Positions 8,014 through 16,782 of a stretch of DNA of 53,436 nucleotides are shown piece by piece. The notes beneath the pieces were generated by a model. That model saw only the letters and a list, made by a program, of their open reading frames with translations, was not told the origin of the DNA and ran no database searches. The DNA comes from Asaia bogorensis. Its GTDB lineage: Bacteria > Pseudomonadota > Alphaproteobacteria > Acetobacterales > Acetobacteraceae. Where the stretch lies: the NCBI GenBank assembly GCA_943333505.2, contig CALQTN020000026.1:1-53436 (forward strand). Direction: 5' to 3'. Position 1 is the first letter of the stretch. Every line of letters begins with the position of its first letter. A program made the translations under genes and the position numbers.

Positions 8014-8499
8014 ATGGAAAATGTTCTGCCGATCGCCCGCCAGGTTGCTGACCTTCTGAAGGCCCGTCGCTATACTGTGGGTGTGGCCGAAAGCTCCGCC
8101 GGTGGGTTGATTTCTGCGGCTTTGCTGGCCGTGCCGGGGGCATCTGCCTATTATATGGGCGGCACCGTGGTCTATACCCGCCGCGCCCGCCGTGAATTGC
8201 TTGGCCTCACCGATGATGCAATGGCCTCCGTCCCGCCCGGCACCGAGGCCCTGGCGCTGTTGCTGGCCCGCGCGATGCGGGAACGGCTCAACACCGACTG
8301 GGCCATCGCTGAAATTGGCGCCACCGGCCCGACCGGGACCAGCTACGGCTATGGCGCCGGTCATGGGGTTTTTGCGGTAGTTGGCCCCGACGTCGAGGCG
8401 GCGATTGTTTTGGAAACCGCCAGCCCGGACCGCGAAGCCAATATGCGCCGCTTTGCGATCGGTGCTTTGGAGTTGTTCGCCAGGCAGTTGGCAGGGTAG
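8014..8499 (+). CDS. CinA C-terminal-type protein (nicotinamide-nucleotide amidohydrolase, PncC-like)
   Basis: A 161-residue stand-alone CinA C-terminal domain. GVAESSAGGLISAALLAVPG and YYMGGTVVYTRRARRELLG are the family's active-site regions, and AEIGATGPTGTSYGYGAGH is the conserved glycine-rich loop. PncC enzymes deamidate nicotinamide mononucleotide to nicotinate mononucleotide in NAD salvage. ATG 8014 is preferred over 8002 because GGAG sits seven bases before it. It is divergent from the metallo-hydrolase pseudogene. A nicotinate phosphoribosyltransferase gene lies 16 kb away in the window but is not linked in an operon. Confidence 0.8.
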   Translation: MENVLPIARQVADLLKARRYTVGVAESSAGGLISAALLAVPGASAYYMGGTVVYTRRARRELLGLTDDAMASVPPGTEALALLLARAMRERLNTDWAIAEIGATGPTGTSYGYGAGHGVFAVVGPDVEAAIVLETASPDREANMRRFAIGALELFARQLAG

Positions 8500-8532
8500 A
8501 GAAAGGTATATTTACAGCAGAGGCGTTCAGCT

Positions 8533-9315
8533 ATGTCGCAAACCAACGGGTCCACTCCAGCCGGCGCGCAAGTCACCGACGCGCCGCAAATGCCGCTGTT
8601 TTTCACCAATGTCTCCGGCGTCAACCCGGCCGAGGTGCCCGACTTGCGCCTGGATCGCGAGCACGGCCATAGTTTTGCCGCCAAGACCCAGACCATCCCG
8701 ATTGGCCTGGGCGAGTTCGAAGCGGCCGCGCGCAGCTATCCGATTTTGTACACCACCGGCCCCAACCCGGTCCCGGTGGCGCTGGTCGGGCTGGATGCGC
8801 GCGGCAATCTGTTCGTCGGTCCGGACGGCAAGTGGCGGGCGGATACCTATATCCCTGCCTATGTTCGCTGCTTTCCTTTCGTGCTGATCGATGATCCGGC
8901 AACTGGATCGACCTTCATCGGCATGGAGACCACGGCGCCGTGCCTGGGTACAACTGTCGGTGACCGTCTGTTCGAGGACGGCAAGCCGACCCAATTGATG
9001 AATGATGCGATCGGGCTCTGCACCACGGTGCGCGACAACATCGCCTCCGCAGCCGCGATGGCGCGTGCCTTGGCGGCCGAAGGGCTGCTGGAGGACGAGG
9101 AAGCCCATGTCACCTTCACCGGCGGTGGCGATTTGCATATTCGCGGTTTTCAGCTTTTGCGCACCGATCGTCTCGACGGGGTCAGTGACGCGACCTTCCT
9201 GGAATGGCGCCGGCGCGGCTGGCTCGGCCCGATCTTCGCCCAACTTTATTCGAGCGCACAGTGGAGCCGTCTGATCGACCTGGCCTCGGCGGAGCGGGTG
9301 GCGGCGGCTGGATAG
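8533..9315 (+). CDS. SapC family protein
   Basis: A 260-residue protein matching the SapC family (named after an S-layer-associated Campylobacter locus) in the run KTQTIPIGLGEFEAAARSYP, then FVGPDGKWRADTYIPAYVR and a C-terminal segment FTGGGDLHIRGFQLL. There is no signal peptide or membrane segment, so it is predicted to be cytosolic. The molecular function is not established in the family. It ends 74 bases before the circularly permuted ATP-grasp gene, on the same strand. Whether it belongs to that cluster is uncertain. Confidence 0.8.
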   Translation: MSQTNGSTPAGAQVTDAPQMPLFFTNVSGVNPAEVPDLRLDREHGHSFAAKTQTIPIGLGEFEAAARSYPILYTTGPNPVPVALVGLDARGNLFVGPDGKWRADTYIPAYVRCFPFVLIDDPATGSTFIGMETTAPCLGTTVGDRLFEDGKPTQLMNDAIGLCTTVRDNIASAAAMARALAAEGLLEDEEAHVTFTGGGDLHIRGFQLLRTDRLDGVSDATFLEWRRRGWLGPIFAQLYSSAQWSRLIDLASAERVAAAG

Positions 9316-9389
9316 CATCGGCGCGATTCTTGCTTTGTAAACCTGGGTTTGGCCAGGCAGGCAGGTTTTAGGAAAGGGCACACTCGCCG

Positions 9390-10850
9390 ATGCTCAGAAA
9401 AGAGGCTTATGCCGTCGGAGCGTCGGCAAACGCGTTTGATGAGATGCTCGATGCCGACGGCAACCCGCGCGCGCCCTACCGCGCGCTGGCAGCCTGGCTG
9501 GCGGCGCAGAGCGGCTCGGACATTCGGCAAAAGCAGCAGGAAGCCGATACGATGTTCCGCCGGCTCGGCATTACCTTCGCCGTCTATGGCGATGCGGCGG
9601 CGAGCGAGCGGCTGATCCCGTTCGACATGATCCCGCGGGTGCTGGCGGCAGCCGAGTGGCGTTTCCTCGAGCGCGGCATCCAGCAGCGGGTGCGGGCGCT
9701 CAACGCGTTTCTCTATGATATCTATCACCAGCAGGAGATCATTCGCGCCGGCGTCGTACCCGCCGAGATGATTGCCGGCAACGCCGCCTTCCTGCCGGAA
9801 ATGATGGGCTTCGACCCGCCGCGCAATATCTACGCCCATATCATCGGCACCGACATCGTGCGCACCGGCGATGGTGGGTTTTTCGTGCTGGAAGACAATC
9901 TCCGGACCCCCTCCGGCGTGTCCTACATGCTGGAAAATCGCGAGGCGATGATGCGGCTATTCCCGGAACTGTTTGCGGGCCACCTGGTGGCCCCGATCGA
10001 GCAGTATCCCGACATGCTGCGCCAGACCCTCGAAAGCGTGGCGCCGGCCGATTGCGATGGCGACCCGACGCTCGCGGTGCTGACCCCAGGCACGTTCAAT
10101 TCGGCGTATTTCGAGCACGCCTTCCTCGCCGACCAGATGGGCGTCGAACTGGTCACCGGCAGCGATCTGATGATTGAGGATGGCGCGCTTTACATGCGCA
10201 CCATTCGCGGACGGGAACGGGTGCATGTGCTGTATCGCCGCATCGACGACGCCTTCATCGACCCGCTGAATTTCAATCCCGATTCCCTGCTCGGCGTGCC
10301 CGGGCTGTTCGACCTCTACCGCGCCGGCAAGGTGACCTTGGTGAATGCGCCCGGCACCGGCATTGCCGACGACAAGGCAATTTATGCCTACGTGCCAGAA
10401 ATCATTCAGTTCTACACCGGCGAAAAGCCGATCCTGAACAATGTGCCGACCATGCGCTGCGCCATCCCGGAAGAATGCGCCCAGGTGCTGGCCAATCTGC
10501 AGGACCTGGTGGTCAAGGAAGTCCACGGCTCGGGCGGCTATGGCATGTTGATCGGCCCGCATGCCAGCAAAGGTGAATTGCGCCGCTTCGCTGCCCGCAT
10601 TGCCGCCAACCCGGGCAATTACATCGCCCAGCCCACCCTCGCGCTCTCGACCTGCCCGGCCTTTGTCGGCAGTGGCACCGGCCTTGGGATTGGCCCCCGC
10701 CATGTCGATCTGCGGCCTTTCGTACTGGTCGGCGACCGCATTCGGGTCACGCCAGGCGGGCTCACCCGGGTTGCGCTGAAGAAAGGGTCGCTCGTCGTCA
10801 ATTCCAGCCAGGGGGGCGGCACCAAGGATACCTGGGTGCTGGAGGATTGA
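9390..10850 (+). CDS. Circularly permuted type 2 ATP-grasp protein
   Basis: A 486-residue protein of the circularly permuted ATP-grasp family (DUF404/407 type). Recognisable parts are RFLERGIQQRVRALNAFLYD near 90-110, the central VLEDNLRTPSGVSYMLENRE, PTMRCAIPEE, and the ATP-contacting VVKEVHGSGGYGMLIGP. It closes with VNSSQGGGTKDTWVLED. ATP-grasp enzymes of this group are predicted amide ligases joining an amino acid or peptide to an acceptor. The alpha-E gene begins one base after its stop and a transglutaminase-like gene follows, which is the usual conserved trio. The product of the trio is not known. Confidence 0.9.
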   Translation: MLRKEAYAVGASANAFDEMLDADGNPRAPYRALAAWLAAQSGSDIRQKQQEADTMFRRLGITFAVYGDAAASERLIPFDMIPRVLAAAEWRFLERGIQQRVRALNAFLYDIYHQQEIIRAGVVPAEMIAGNAAFLPEMMGFDPPRNIYAHIIGTDIVRTGDGGFFVLEDNLRTPSGVSYMLENREAMMRLFPELFAGHLVAPIEQYPDMLRQTLESVAPADCDGDPTLAVLTPGTFNSAYFEHAFLADQMGVELVTGSDLMIEDGALYMRTIRGRERVHVLYRRIDDAFIDPLNFNPDSLLGVPGLFDLYRAGKVTLVNAPGTGIADDKAIYAYVPEIIQFYTGEKPILNNVPTMRCAIPEECAQVLANLQDLVVKEVHGSGGYGMLIGPHASKGELRRFAARIAANPGNYIAQPTLALSTCPAFVGSGTGLGIGPRHVDLRPFVLVGDRIRVTPGGLTRVALKKGSLVVNSSQGGGTKDTWVLED

Positions 10851-10851
10851 C

Positions 10852-11796
10852 ATGTTAGGTCGCACCGCCGCCAGCCTGTTCTGGATGTCGCGCTATATGG
10901 AGCGCGCCGAAAACGTCGCACGCCTGACTGAGGTTGGCTATCGCAGCGCGCTCACTCCAGATAGCGGCGGCGGGCATCGCGGCGACTGGCAATCGGTGCT
11001 GCAAGCCGCCGGCTGCCTCGACCGGTTCGAGGCGCGGGGATTTCCGCTCACCGCCGATGCTGCCCGTGATTATCTGCTGTTCGACCGCGAAAATCCGTCA
11101 TCGGTGATGTCCTGCATCGAAGTCGCCCGCAACAATGCCCGCTCTGTGCGGACGGCGGTGACACGGGAAATGTGGGAGGCGCTGAACTCGACCTGGAATG
11201 AGTTCGCAGCCCTTGTCCCGGGAGCGGTGGGGCCGGCGCGTCTGCCGGAAATCCTCGACTGGATCCGCCAGCGTACCGCCCTGTTTCGTGGCGCCACAAT
11301 CGGGACCCTGCTGCGCGATGAGGGCTATTATTTCGGCCTGATCGGCGCCGCCCTCGAACGCGCCGACAACACCGCGCGCATTCTGAAGATGAAATACTCG
11401 GTGCTGCTGCCGGGTTCGTCCGGCGAAATCAACGATCGCAGCGCCTATCAGTGGGAGACGATTTTGCGCTCCGTCTCCGCGCATCGCTCGTACAGGCATT
11501 TTTACCAGGAATCCTACCGCCCGCATCACATCGCCGAATTCCTGGTGCTGCGCCAGGAAATGCCGCGCAGCCTGCGCCATTGCTGCGACGAGATCCGCGC
11601 GTCGCTGCGCCAGTTGGTGACCCTGACCGAGGGTGGGCAAGCCTGCGTGGCCCTGGCCGATCAGCGCTTTGGCGGGCTGTGCAACACCAGGGTTGAGCAG
11701 ATTATGACGAGCGGGCTGGGCGCGTTCCTGGACGGGTTCATCAGTGATACGGCAGAATTGGCCAATGCGATCGGGGCTGAGTTTCATTTTCTTTAG
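10852..11796 (+). CDS. Alpha-E domain protein (DUF403)
   Basis: A 314-residue all-helical alpha-E protein beginning MLGRTAASLFWMSRYMERAE, the family's signature N-terminus. It continues with Arg/Glu-rich helices including CIEVARNNARSVRTAVTREM and FGLIGAALERADNTARILKM. These proteins are nearly always encoded beside a circularly permuted ATP-grasp enzyme, as here (one-base gap). They are thought to be a helper or second catalytic component of a peptide-modifying system. A T/A-rich hairpin starts at its stop codon and may end or attenuate transcription before the transglutaminase gene. Confidence 0.9.
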   Translation: MLGRTAASLFWMSRYMERAENVARLTEVGYRSALTPDSGGGHRGDWQSVLQAAGCLDRFEARGFPLTADAARDYLLFDRENPSSVMSCIEVARNNARSVRTAVTREMWEALNSTWNEFAALVPGAVGPARLPEILDWIRQRTALFRGATIGTLLRDEGYYFGLIGAALERADNTARILKMKYSVLLPGSSGEINDRSAYQWETILRSVSAHRSYRHFYQESYRPHHIAEFLVLRQEMPRSLRHCCDEIRASLRQLVTLTEGGQACVALADQRFGGLCNTRVEQIMTSGLGAFLDGFISDTAELANAIGAEFHFL

Positions 11797-11841
11797 GGAA
11801 GTTCTTCTTTTTGTGAACAAAAAGAAGCAAAAAAACTTCCC
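11796..11841. repeat. T/A-rich palindromic repeat, family A copy 1
   Basis: A nested inverted repeat. Outer arms GGGAAGTT (11796-11803) and AACTTCCC (11834-11841) enclose inner arms CTTCTTTTTG (804-813) and CAAAAAGAAG (818-827). The same sequence, in either orientation, recurs at 19198-19241, 19281-19322 and 20826-20870. It sits between the alpha-E and transglutaminase genes and could act as a terminator or an mRNA hairpin. Confidence 0.8.
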
Positions 11842-11891
11842 AACTATTGATAGAAAGTTTTTTACGAATCCCCTTCATTGAGGATCCCGCC

Positions 11892-12704
11892 ATGCAGATC
11901 CAGATCTCCCACCAAAGCGCCTACAGCTACGACAAAGTCGGCGGCCCGATCGTGCAGGCGCTGCGTCTGACGCCGCCAACCAGCCCAGGCCAGACCATCG
12001 TCCATTGGCATCTCAGCGCGCCCGGCATCGACAAAGCAGCAACCTACATCGATGCGTTCGGCAACCGCGTCCATCTGATCACCCCCGGCGGCCGTGATGG
12101 CGCCAGCGGGTCGCTGATTGCGGTGCAAGGGGTGATCGCGACCAAGGACACTGCCGGGGTGGTCGGCAATCTGGAGGATTTCGGTCGCGCGGCGATTTAT
12201 TTGCGCGAAACCCACACCACCAAAGCGAGCCCCGAGATCATCGCCATGGCCGACAGCGTGCGCGGTAAAGATGAAATGTCGACCCTGCATGCACTGATGG
12301 CCCGCATCCATGCCGAAGTCGCTTACGACACCGACGCCACCAAGCCCTACACCACCGCATCCGAGGCCTTCGCCCAGCGCCGTGGCGTATGCCAGGACCA
12401 CGCCCAGATTTTCGCCGCCGCTGCCCGCCATCTGCGCATCCCGGCGCGCTATGTTACCGGTTATCTGCTGACCGACCAGACCGGCGCAGGTTCCGCGCAT
12501 CATGCCTGGGCCGAGGCGCTGGTGCCGCATCTCGGCTGGATCGGGTTCGATCCTGCAAACCTGACCTGTCCGACTGAGGGTTATGTCCGGCTCGCGGTCG
12601 GATTGGATGCAGGCGGTGCCGCGCCAATCCGTGGGGTGCGAATGGGGGCGGGGGCGGAAATGCTGTCAGTGGCGGTGATGGTGCAGGAAGCCGGGGCGCA
12701 GTAA
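11892..12704 (+). CDS. Transglutaminase-like cysteine peptidase family protein
   Basis: A 270-residue protein with an N-terminal beta domain opening MQIQISHQSAYSYDK, followed by a transglutaminase core. The catalytic triad is visible as Cys167 in RRGVCQDHAQ, His204 in HHAWAEA and Asp220 in IGFDPAN. In this conserved cluster the enzyme is predicted to hydrolyse or form amide bonds on the product of the ATP-grasp/alpha-E pair. ATG 11892 is chosen because the upstream in-frame start lies inside the palindromic repeat. No secretion signal is seen, so it is probably cytosolic. Confidence 0.9.
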   Translation: MQIQISHQSAYSYDKVGGPIVQALRLTPPTSPGQTIVHWHLSAPGIDKAATYIDAFGNRVHLITPGGRDGASGSLIAVQGVIATKDTAGVVGNLEDFGRAAIYLRETHTTKASPEIIAMADSVRGKDEMSTLHALMARIHAEVAYDTDATKPYTTASEAFAQRRGVCQDHAQIFAAAARHLRIPARYVTGYLLTDQTGAGSAHHAWAEALVPHLGWIGFDPANLTCPTEGYVRLAVGLDAGGAAPIRGVRMGAGAEMLSVAVMVQEAGAQ

Positions 12705-12762
12705 GATACGGAGCGGATGTGCCCCCGATTGTGGCGCGATTGCACGATAGGATATTTCAGAC

Positions 12763-13686
12763 ATGATCGTTACGGCCGCCCGAAGCCGCCTTCCCGCCCA
12801 TTTGCAGGCGCTGGAAGCCGAGGCGATTTACATTTTGCGCGAAGTCGTCGGACAGGCCCGCGCGCCGGTGCTGATGTATTCGATCGGCAAGGATTCGTCG
12901 GCGATGTTGCATCTGTGTCGTAAGGCCTTCTACCCCGGCCGCCTGCCATTCCCCGCCCTCCATATCGATACGCTATGGAAGTTCCGCGAGATGATCAGCT
13001 TCCGCGACCAGACCGCGCGGGAACTCGGGCTCGATCTCCGCATCTTCACCAACCCGGACGGCAAGCGCGACAACGTCAACCCGTTCGACAATGACAGCGT
13101 CCACTACAACAACGTGATGAAGACCGAGGCACTGAAGCTCGCCCTCACCCAGGGCGGTTACGATGCCGCGATTGGTGGGGCGCGGCGGGACGAGGAACGC
13201 TCGCGCGCCAAGGAACGGATTTTTTCCATCCGCGGGCCGGGCCAGACCTGGGACCCCAAGCGTCAGCGGCCGGAATTATGGTCGGTCTATAATGGGCAAC
13301 TTGGAGCAGGCGAATCGCTGCGGGCTTTCCCGCTGTCGAACTGGACCGAATTAGATGTCTGGACCTATATCGAGGCTGAAAACATCCCGGTCGTGCCGCT
13401 CTATTTCGCCAAATTGCGCCCGACGGTGATCCGTAATGGCAGCTTGATCGTCGTTGATGATCACCGCTTCCGCTTCAAGCCCGGCGAGGTCCCGCAAGAC
13501 CGCCTGGTGCGCTTCCGCTCCCTCGGCTGCTATCCGTACAGTGCCGCAGTTTCGTCGCCGGCCGCCAGCATCGCCGAAATCGTCGCTGAAATGCACACCA
13601 CCCGCGAAAGCGAACGCGCCGGGCGCTTGATCGATCAGGATCAGGAATCTTCGATGGAAAAGAAAAAGCGCGAGGGATATTTCTGA
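12763..13686 (+). CDS. cysD: Sulfate adenylyltransferase small subunit
   Basis: A 307-residue CysD. The PP-loop [12 protein letters not shown] begins at Ser40, and the family landmarks [18 protein letters not shown] and [10 protein letters not shown] are present, with the usual lysine-rich C-terminus EKKKREGYF. CysD makes adenosine 5'-phosphosulfate from ATP and sulfate, driven by the CysN GTPase. Its stop overlaps the start of cysNC (TGATG), giving tight coupling. No assimilatory reductase genes are in the window, so the activated sulfate may go to cysteine synthesis elsewhere or to sulfotransfer. Confidence 0.95.
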   Translation: MIVTAARSRLPAHLQALEAEAIYILREVVGQARAPVLMYSIGKDSSAMLHLCRKAFYPGRLPFPALHIDTLWKFREMISFRDQTARELGLDLRIFTNPDGKRDNVNPFDNDSVHYNNVMKTEALKLALTQGGYDAAIGGARRDEERSRAKERIFSIRGPGQTWDPKRQRPELWSVYNGQLGAGESLRAFPLSNWTELDVWTYIEAENIPVVPLYFAKLRPTVIRNGSLIVVDDHRFRFKPGEVPQDRLVRFRSLGCYPYSAAVSSPAASIAEIVAEMHTTRESERAGRLIDQDQESSMEKKKREGYF

Positions 13687-15527
13687 TGCCCGCTTCCCTG
13701 TTGCGCGTGCTGACCTGCGGGTCGGTCGATGATGGCAAATCCACCCTGATCGGGCGGCTGCTCTACGAATGTGGGCGCATCCCGGATGACGTGCAGGTGG
13801 CGCTGGCGCGCGACAGCGCGCGCTATGGCACGGTCCCCGGCGGGATCGACTATGCGCTGCTGGTCGATGGCCTTGCCGCTGAGCGCGAACAGGGCATCAC
13901 CATCGATGTCGCCTATCGCTATTTCGAAACCCCGGCACGGCGGTTCATTTTGGCCGACACGCCGGGGCATGAGCAATATACCCGCAACATGGTGACCGGC
14001 GCGTCGATGTCGGACCTCGCGGTGCTGCTGGTCGACGCGCGGAAAGGGTTGCTGGTGCAGACCCGCCGCCATGCCACGATCGCGGCGATGCTGGGCATCC
14101 GCCAGGTGGTGCTGGCGGTGAATAAGATGGATCTGGTCGGCTACGATCAGGCGGTGTTTGACACGATTGCCACCGGCTTTGCAGCCTTTGCGGAAAAGCT
14201 CGGCGGCTTGTCAGTGATCGCCATTCCGGTGGCCGCCGTGGTGGGTGACAACGTGATCGCGCCGAGCACCAACATGCCCTGGTACACTGGCAAGACCCTG
14301 CTCAATGTACTGGAAGAAGCCGAAATCCCATCCACCGCCGCCGGCGAGGCATTCCGGATGCCGGTGCAGTATGTCAACCGCCCGGATCTCAATTTCCGCG
14401 GCTTCTCCGGCACCATCGCGGCGGGCAGCGTCCGGCCGGGCGACAAAATCACCAACGTGCAATCCCGGGTTGCCGCCACCGTCACCAGCATCGTGACCAT
14501 GGATGGCGACCTGCCGGAAGCCCATGCCGGCACGCCGGTCACGATCGTGCTGGATACGGAAATTGACGTCTCACGCGGCGACGTGCTGGCGATGACGCCG
14601 CTGCCGGAAACCTCGGATACGCTGGTCGCGCGCCTCGCCTGGTTCGATGAAACGCCGCTGTTTCGTGGACGGTCGTACCAGATGATGCTGGGCACGCGGA
14701 TCGTGACGGCGACGGTTTCCAGCGTGACCCATGTGCTGGATGTCGATACGCTCGACGAAAATCCGGCCCGCGACCTCAAATTCAACGAAATCGGGCTGGT
14801 CAATCTGTCGCTCGCCCAGGCGGTGACGTTTGAACCATACGGGCAGAACCGCACCCTCGGCGGCTTTATCCTGATCGACCGGGTGACCCGTAATACCGTC
14901 GCCGCCGGCATGATCGAAGGCACTGACCGGGTGGCATCCGACGTGCACTGGCACCAGGCCGAGGTCGATAAAGCCGCGCGCGCCGCGCTCAAGGGGCAGA
15001 AGCCCGCCGTGCTGTGGTTCACCGGATTGTCGGGCGCCGGCAAATCCACCATCGCCAATCTGGTGGAAAAGCGCCTGCACACGCTTGGGCGCCATACGAT
15101 TTTGCTCGACGGCGACAATGTCCGCCACGGGCTGAACCGCGATCTTGGGTTCAGCGAGGCCGATCGGGTGGAGAACATCCGCCGGGTGGCCGAAGTATCG
15201 CGCCTCTGCGTTGATGCCGGGTTGATCGTGCTGGTGTCGTTCATCTCGCCCTATCGGGCCGAGCGCCTACTGGCGCGGGAACGGGTGGCGGACGGGGAAT
15301 TCATCGAGGTTTTCGTCGATACCCCGGTCGATGAATGCCGCAAACGCGACCCGAAAGGGCTTTATGCCAAGGCCGATGCCGGGCAAATTAAGAACTTCAC
15401 CGGGGTGGATGCGCCTTATGAGGCGCCGTTGGCGGCCGAGGTGCATTTACGCACGGTTGCTGAAACGGCGGAAAGCCTGGCGGATCAGGTGGTGATGGAG
15501 CTGCGGAACAGGCAGTTGATTGATTAG
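13686..15527 (+). CDS. cysNC: Bifunctional sulfate adenylyltransferase large subunit / adenylylsulfate kinase
   Basis: A 613-residue NodQ-type fusion. Residues 1 to about 430 are the CysN elongation-factor-like GTPase: [15 protein letters not shown] (G1), [12 protein letters not shown] (G3) and NKMD (G4). From about residue 440 an APS kinase domain follows, with Walker A GLSGAGKS (447-454) and the family runs [19 protein letters not shown] and [14 protein letters not shown]. The product makes APS with CysD and phosphorylates it to PAPS. The gene overlaps cysD by one base and is followed 18 bases later by the convergent DUF5662 gene. Confidence 0.95.
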   Translation: MPASLLRVLTCGSVDDGKSTLIGRLLYECGRIPDDVQVALARDSARYGTVPGGIDYALLVDGLAAEREQGITIDVAYRYFETPARRFILADTPGHEQYTRNMVTGASMSDLAVLLVDARKGLLVQTRRHATIAAMLGIRQVVLAVNKMDLVGYDQAVFDTIATGFAAFAEKLGGLSVIAIPVAAVVGDNVIAPSTNMPWYTGKTLLNVLEEAEIPSTAAGEAFRMPVQYVNRPDLNFRGFSGTIAAGSVRPGDKITNVQSRVAATVTSIVTMDGDLPEAHAGTPVTIVLDTEIDVSRGDVLAMTPLPETSDTLVARLAWFDETPLFRGRSYQMMLGTRIVTATVSSVTHVLDVDTLDENPARDLKFNEIGLVNLSLAQAVTFEPYGQNRTLGGFILIDRVTRNTVAAGMIEGTDRVASDVHWHQAEVDKAARAALKGQKPAVLWFTGLSGAGKSTIANLVEKRLHTLGRHTILLDGDNVRHGLNRDLGFSEADRVENIRRVAEVSRLCVDAGLIVLVSFISPYRAERLLARERVADGEFIEVFVDTPVDECRKRDPKGLYAKADAGQIKNFTGVDAPYEAPLAAEVHLRTVAETAESLADQVVMELRNRQLID

Positions 15528-15545
15528 GGAAGGGCCACGCGTCCT

Positions 15546-16010
15546 TCACCCCTGCTTCGGCCACCGAGCCAAGGTATTCGCCAAAATCGCGGATAACTGC
15601 GCGTCGATTCCGAACGCCTTCACGTTATAATCCAACCGCACCCCATCGGCCGGATTGCGCTGCGCCGCGGCCATCCAGTCGCACAGCATTTCCACCAGAT
15701 CGAACAGATCCATCCCGGCGATGCCGCTCTCGCCATAGAATTCCGGATGGTGGGAGTTGCGGCTGTAGTGCACGGCGAGCGCGGGGCGAACCCGGGCGAC
15801 CACTTCGTTATAGGCTGGCGAGCCATAAGCGAGGCCTTTGATGGCGGGGATTGCGTCGTCGAAAGCGGGCTTTTCCTCGGGGCTGAATTTGCTCGCGTCA
15901 TGCACCCGCCCGCGCCGCAGTAATTCAACCACCATTGTTTCGAGCCGACTGCGCACTTCGGCCATATGGCGCAGTGTGTCGGCGGTGCTGTCGTAGCTGT
16001 TCTGGATCAT
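15546..16010 (-). CDS. DUF5662 family protein
   Basis: A 154-residue protein with VHDASKFSPEEKPAFDDAIP and AVHYSRNSHHPEFYG, histidine/aspartate-rich motifs of the DUF5662 family, often phage- or plasmid-borne, with unknown function. The pattern suggests a metal-binding HD-like helical fold. ATG 16010 is chosen because the earlier in-frame start would run into the divergent peptidase gene. It converges on cysNC. Confidence 0.7.
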   Translation of the reverse strand: MIQNSYDSTADTLRHMAEVRSRLETMVVELLRRGRVHDASKFSPEEKPAFDDAIPAIKGLAYGSPAYNEVVARVRPALAVHYSRNSHHPEFYGESGIAGMDLFDLVEMLCDWMAAAQRNPADGVRLDYNVKAFGIDAQLSAILANTLARWPKQG

Positions 16011-16071
16011 CTTTCGCCCCGAGTTAAAGTTCCGGTTGCCCGGTTGCGGGCTGATCGTCCACAAAGCTCGC

Positions 16072-16770
16072 ATGCTGTCCAGTGAAACGGAAATTGTGAG
16101 TCTGCCCGGCGGTCCGGTGCCGGTGGAATGGCGGCGCAATCCGCGTGCCCGGCGGATCAGTTTGCGCATTCACCCCAAGGGTGCCGCGGTGGTGGTGACC
16201 TTGCCGCCGCGTAGTTCGCGGGCGGCGGGGATGCGGCTGCTGGTGGATAACGCCACCTGGGTCGCCGATCGCCTCGCCGCGTTGCCAACCAGGACCAGCT
16301 TCGAGCCCGGTGCGATGGTGCCGCTGCACGGGGTTGATCACCAGATCGCCCATCTGCCGGGCACGCGCGGGGCGCGGATCATCGACCAAACCCTGCATAT
16401 TGGCGGCGAGGCGGAATTCCTCGCCCGTCGGGTCAATGATTTCCTGCGTGCCGAGGCTCGGCGCAGCATTGGGGCGGCGGCGCTTGCCAAAGCTGCCATG
16501 CTCGGGGTGCAGCCGCGCCGGATCAGCATAAAGGACACATCGAGCCGGTGGGGGAGTTGCACCGCACGGCGGGACCTCGCCTTCAGTTGGCGGCTGGTGA
16601 TGGCGCCGGGTTTTGTGCAGGACTATGTTGCGGCGCATGAGGTCGCGCATCTTGCCCACATGAACCACAGTGATGCGTTCTGGCGGCAGGTCACGGCGCT
16701 GACGGTTCACACTGACAGCGCGATTGGTTGGCTGCGTCGTGAGGGGCCGCGTCTGATGCGGATTGGCTAA
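16072..16770 (+). CDS. YgjP-like metallopeptidase domain protein (DUF45/SprT-like)
   Basis: A 232-residue zinc metallopeptidase-like protein of the YgjP (DUF45) family. It has RRNPRARRISLRIHP near the start, then the hallmark RRISIKDTSSRWGSCTARRD, and the zinc-binding HEVAHLAHMNHS (His189, Glu190, His193; the third ligand is probably the following MNHS histidine). Members are predicted cytosolic proteases, and the substrate is unknown. ATG 16072 is preferred over an upstream TTG. The next gene follows 12 bases downstream. Confidence 0.85.
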   Translation: MLSSETEIVSLPGGPVPVEWRRNPRARRISLRIHPKGAAVVVTLPPRSSRAAGMRLLVDNATWVADRLAALPTRTSFEPGAMVPLHGVDHQIAHLPGTRGARIIDQTLHIGGEAEFLARRVNDFLRAEARRSIGAAALAKAAMLGVQPRRISIKDTSSRWGSCTARRDLAFSWRLVMAPGFVQDYVAAHEVAHLAHMNHSDAFWRQVTALTVHTDSAIGWLRREGPRLMRIG

Positions 16771-16782
16771 ACGGGGGAAGAT

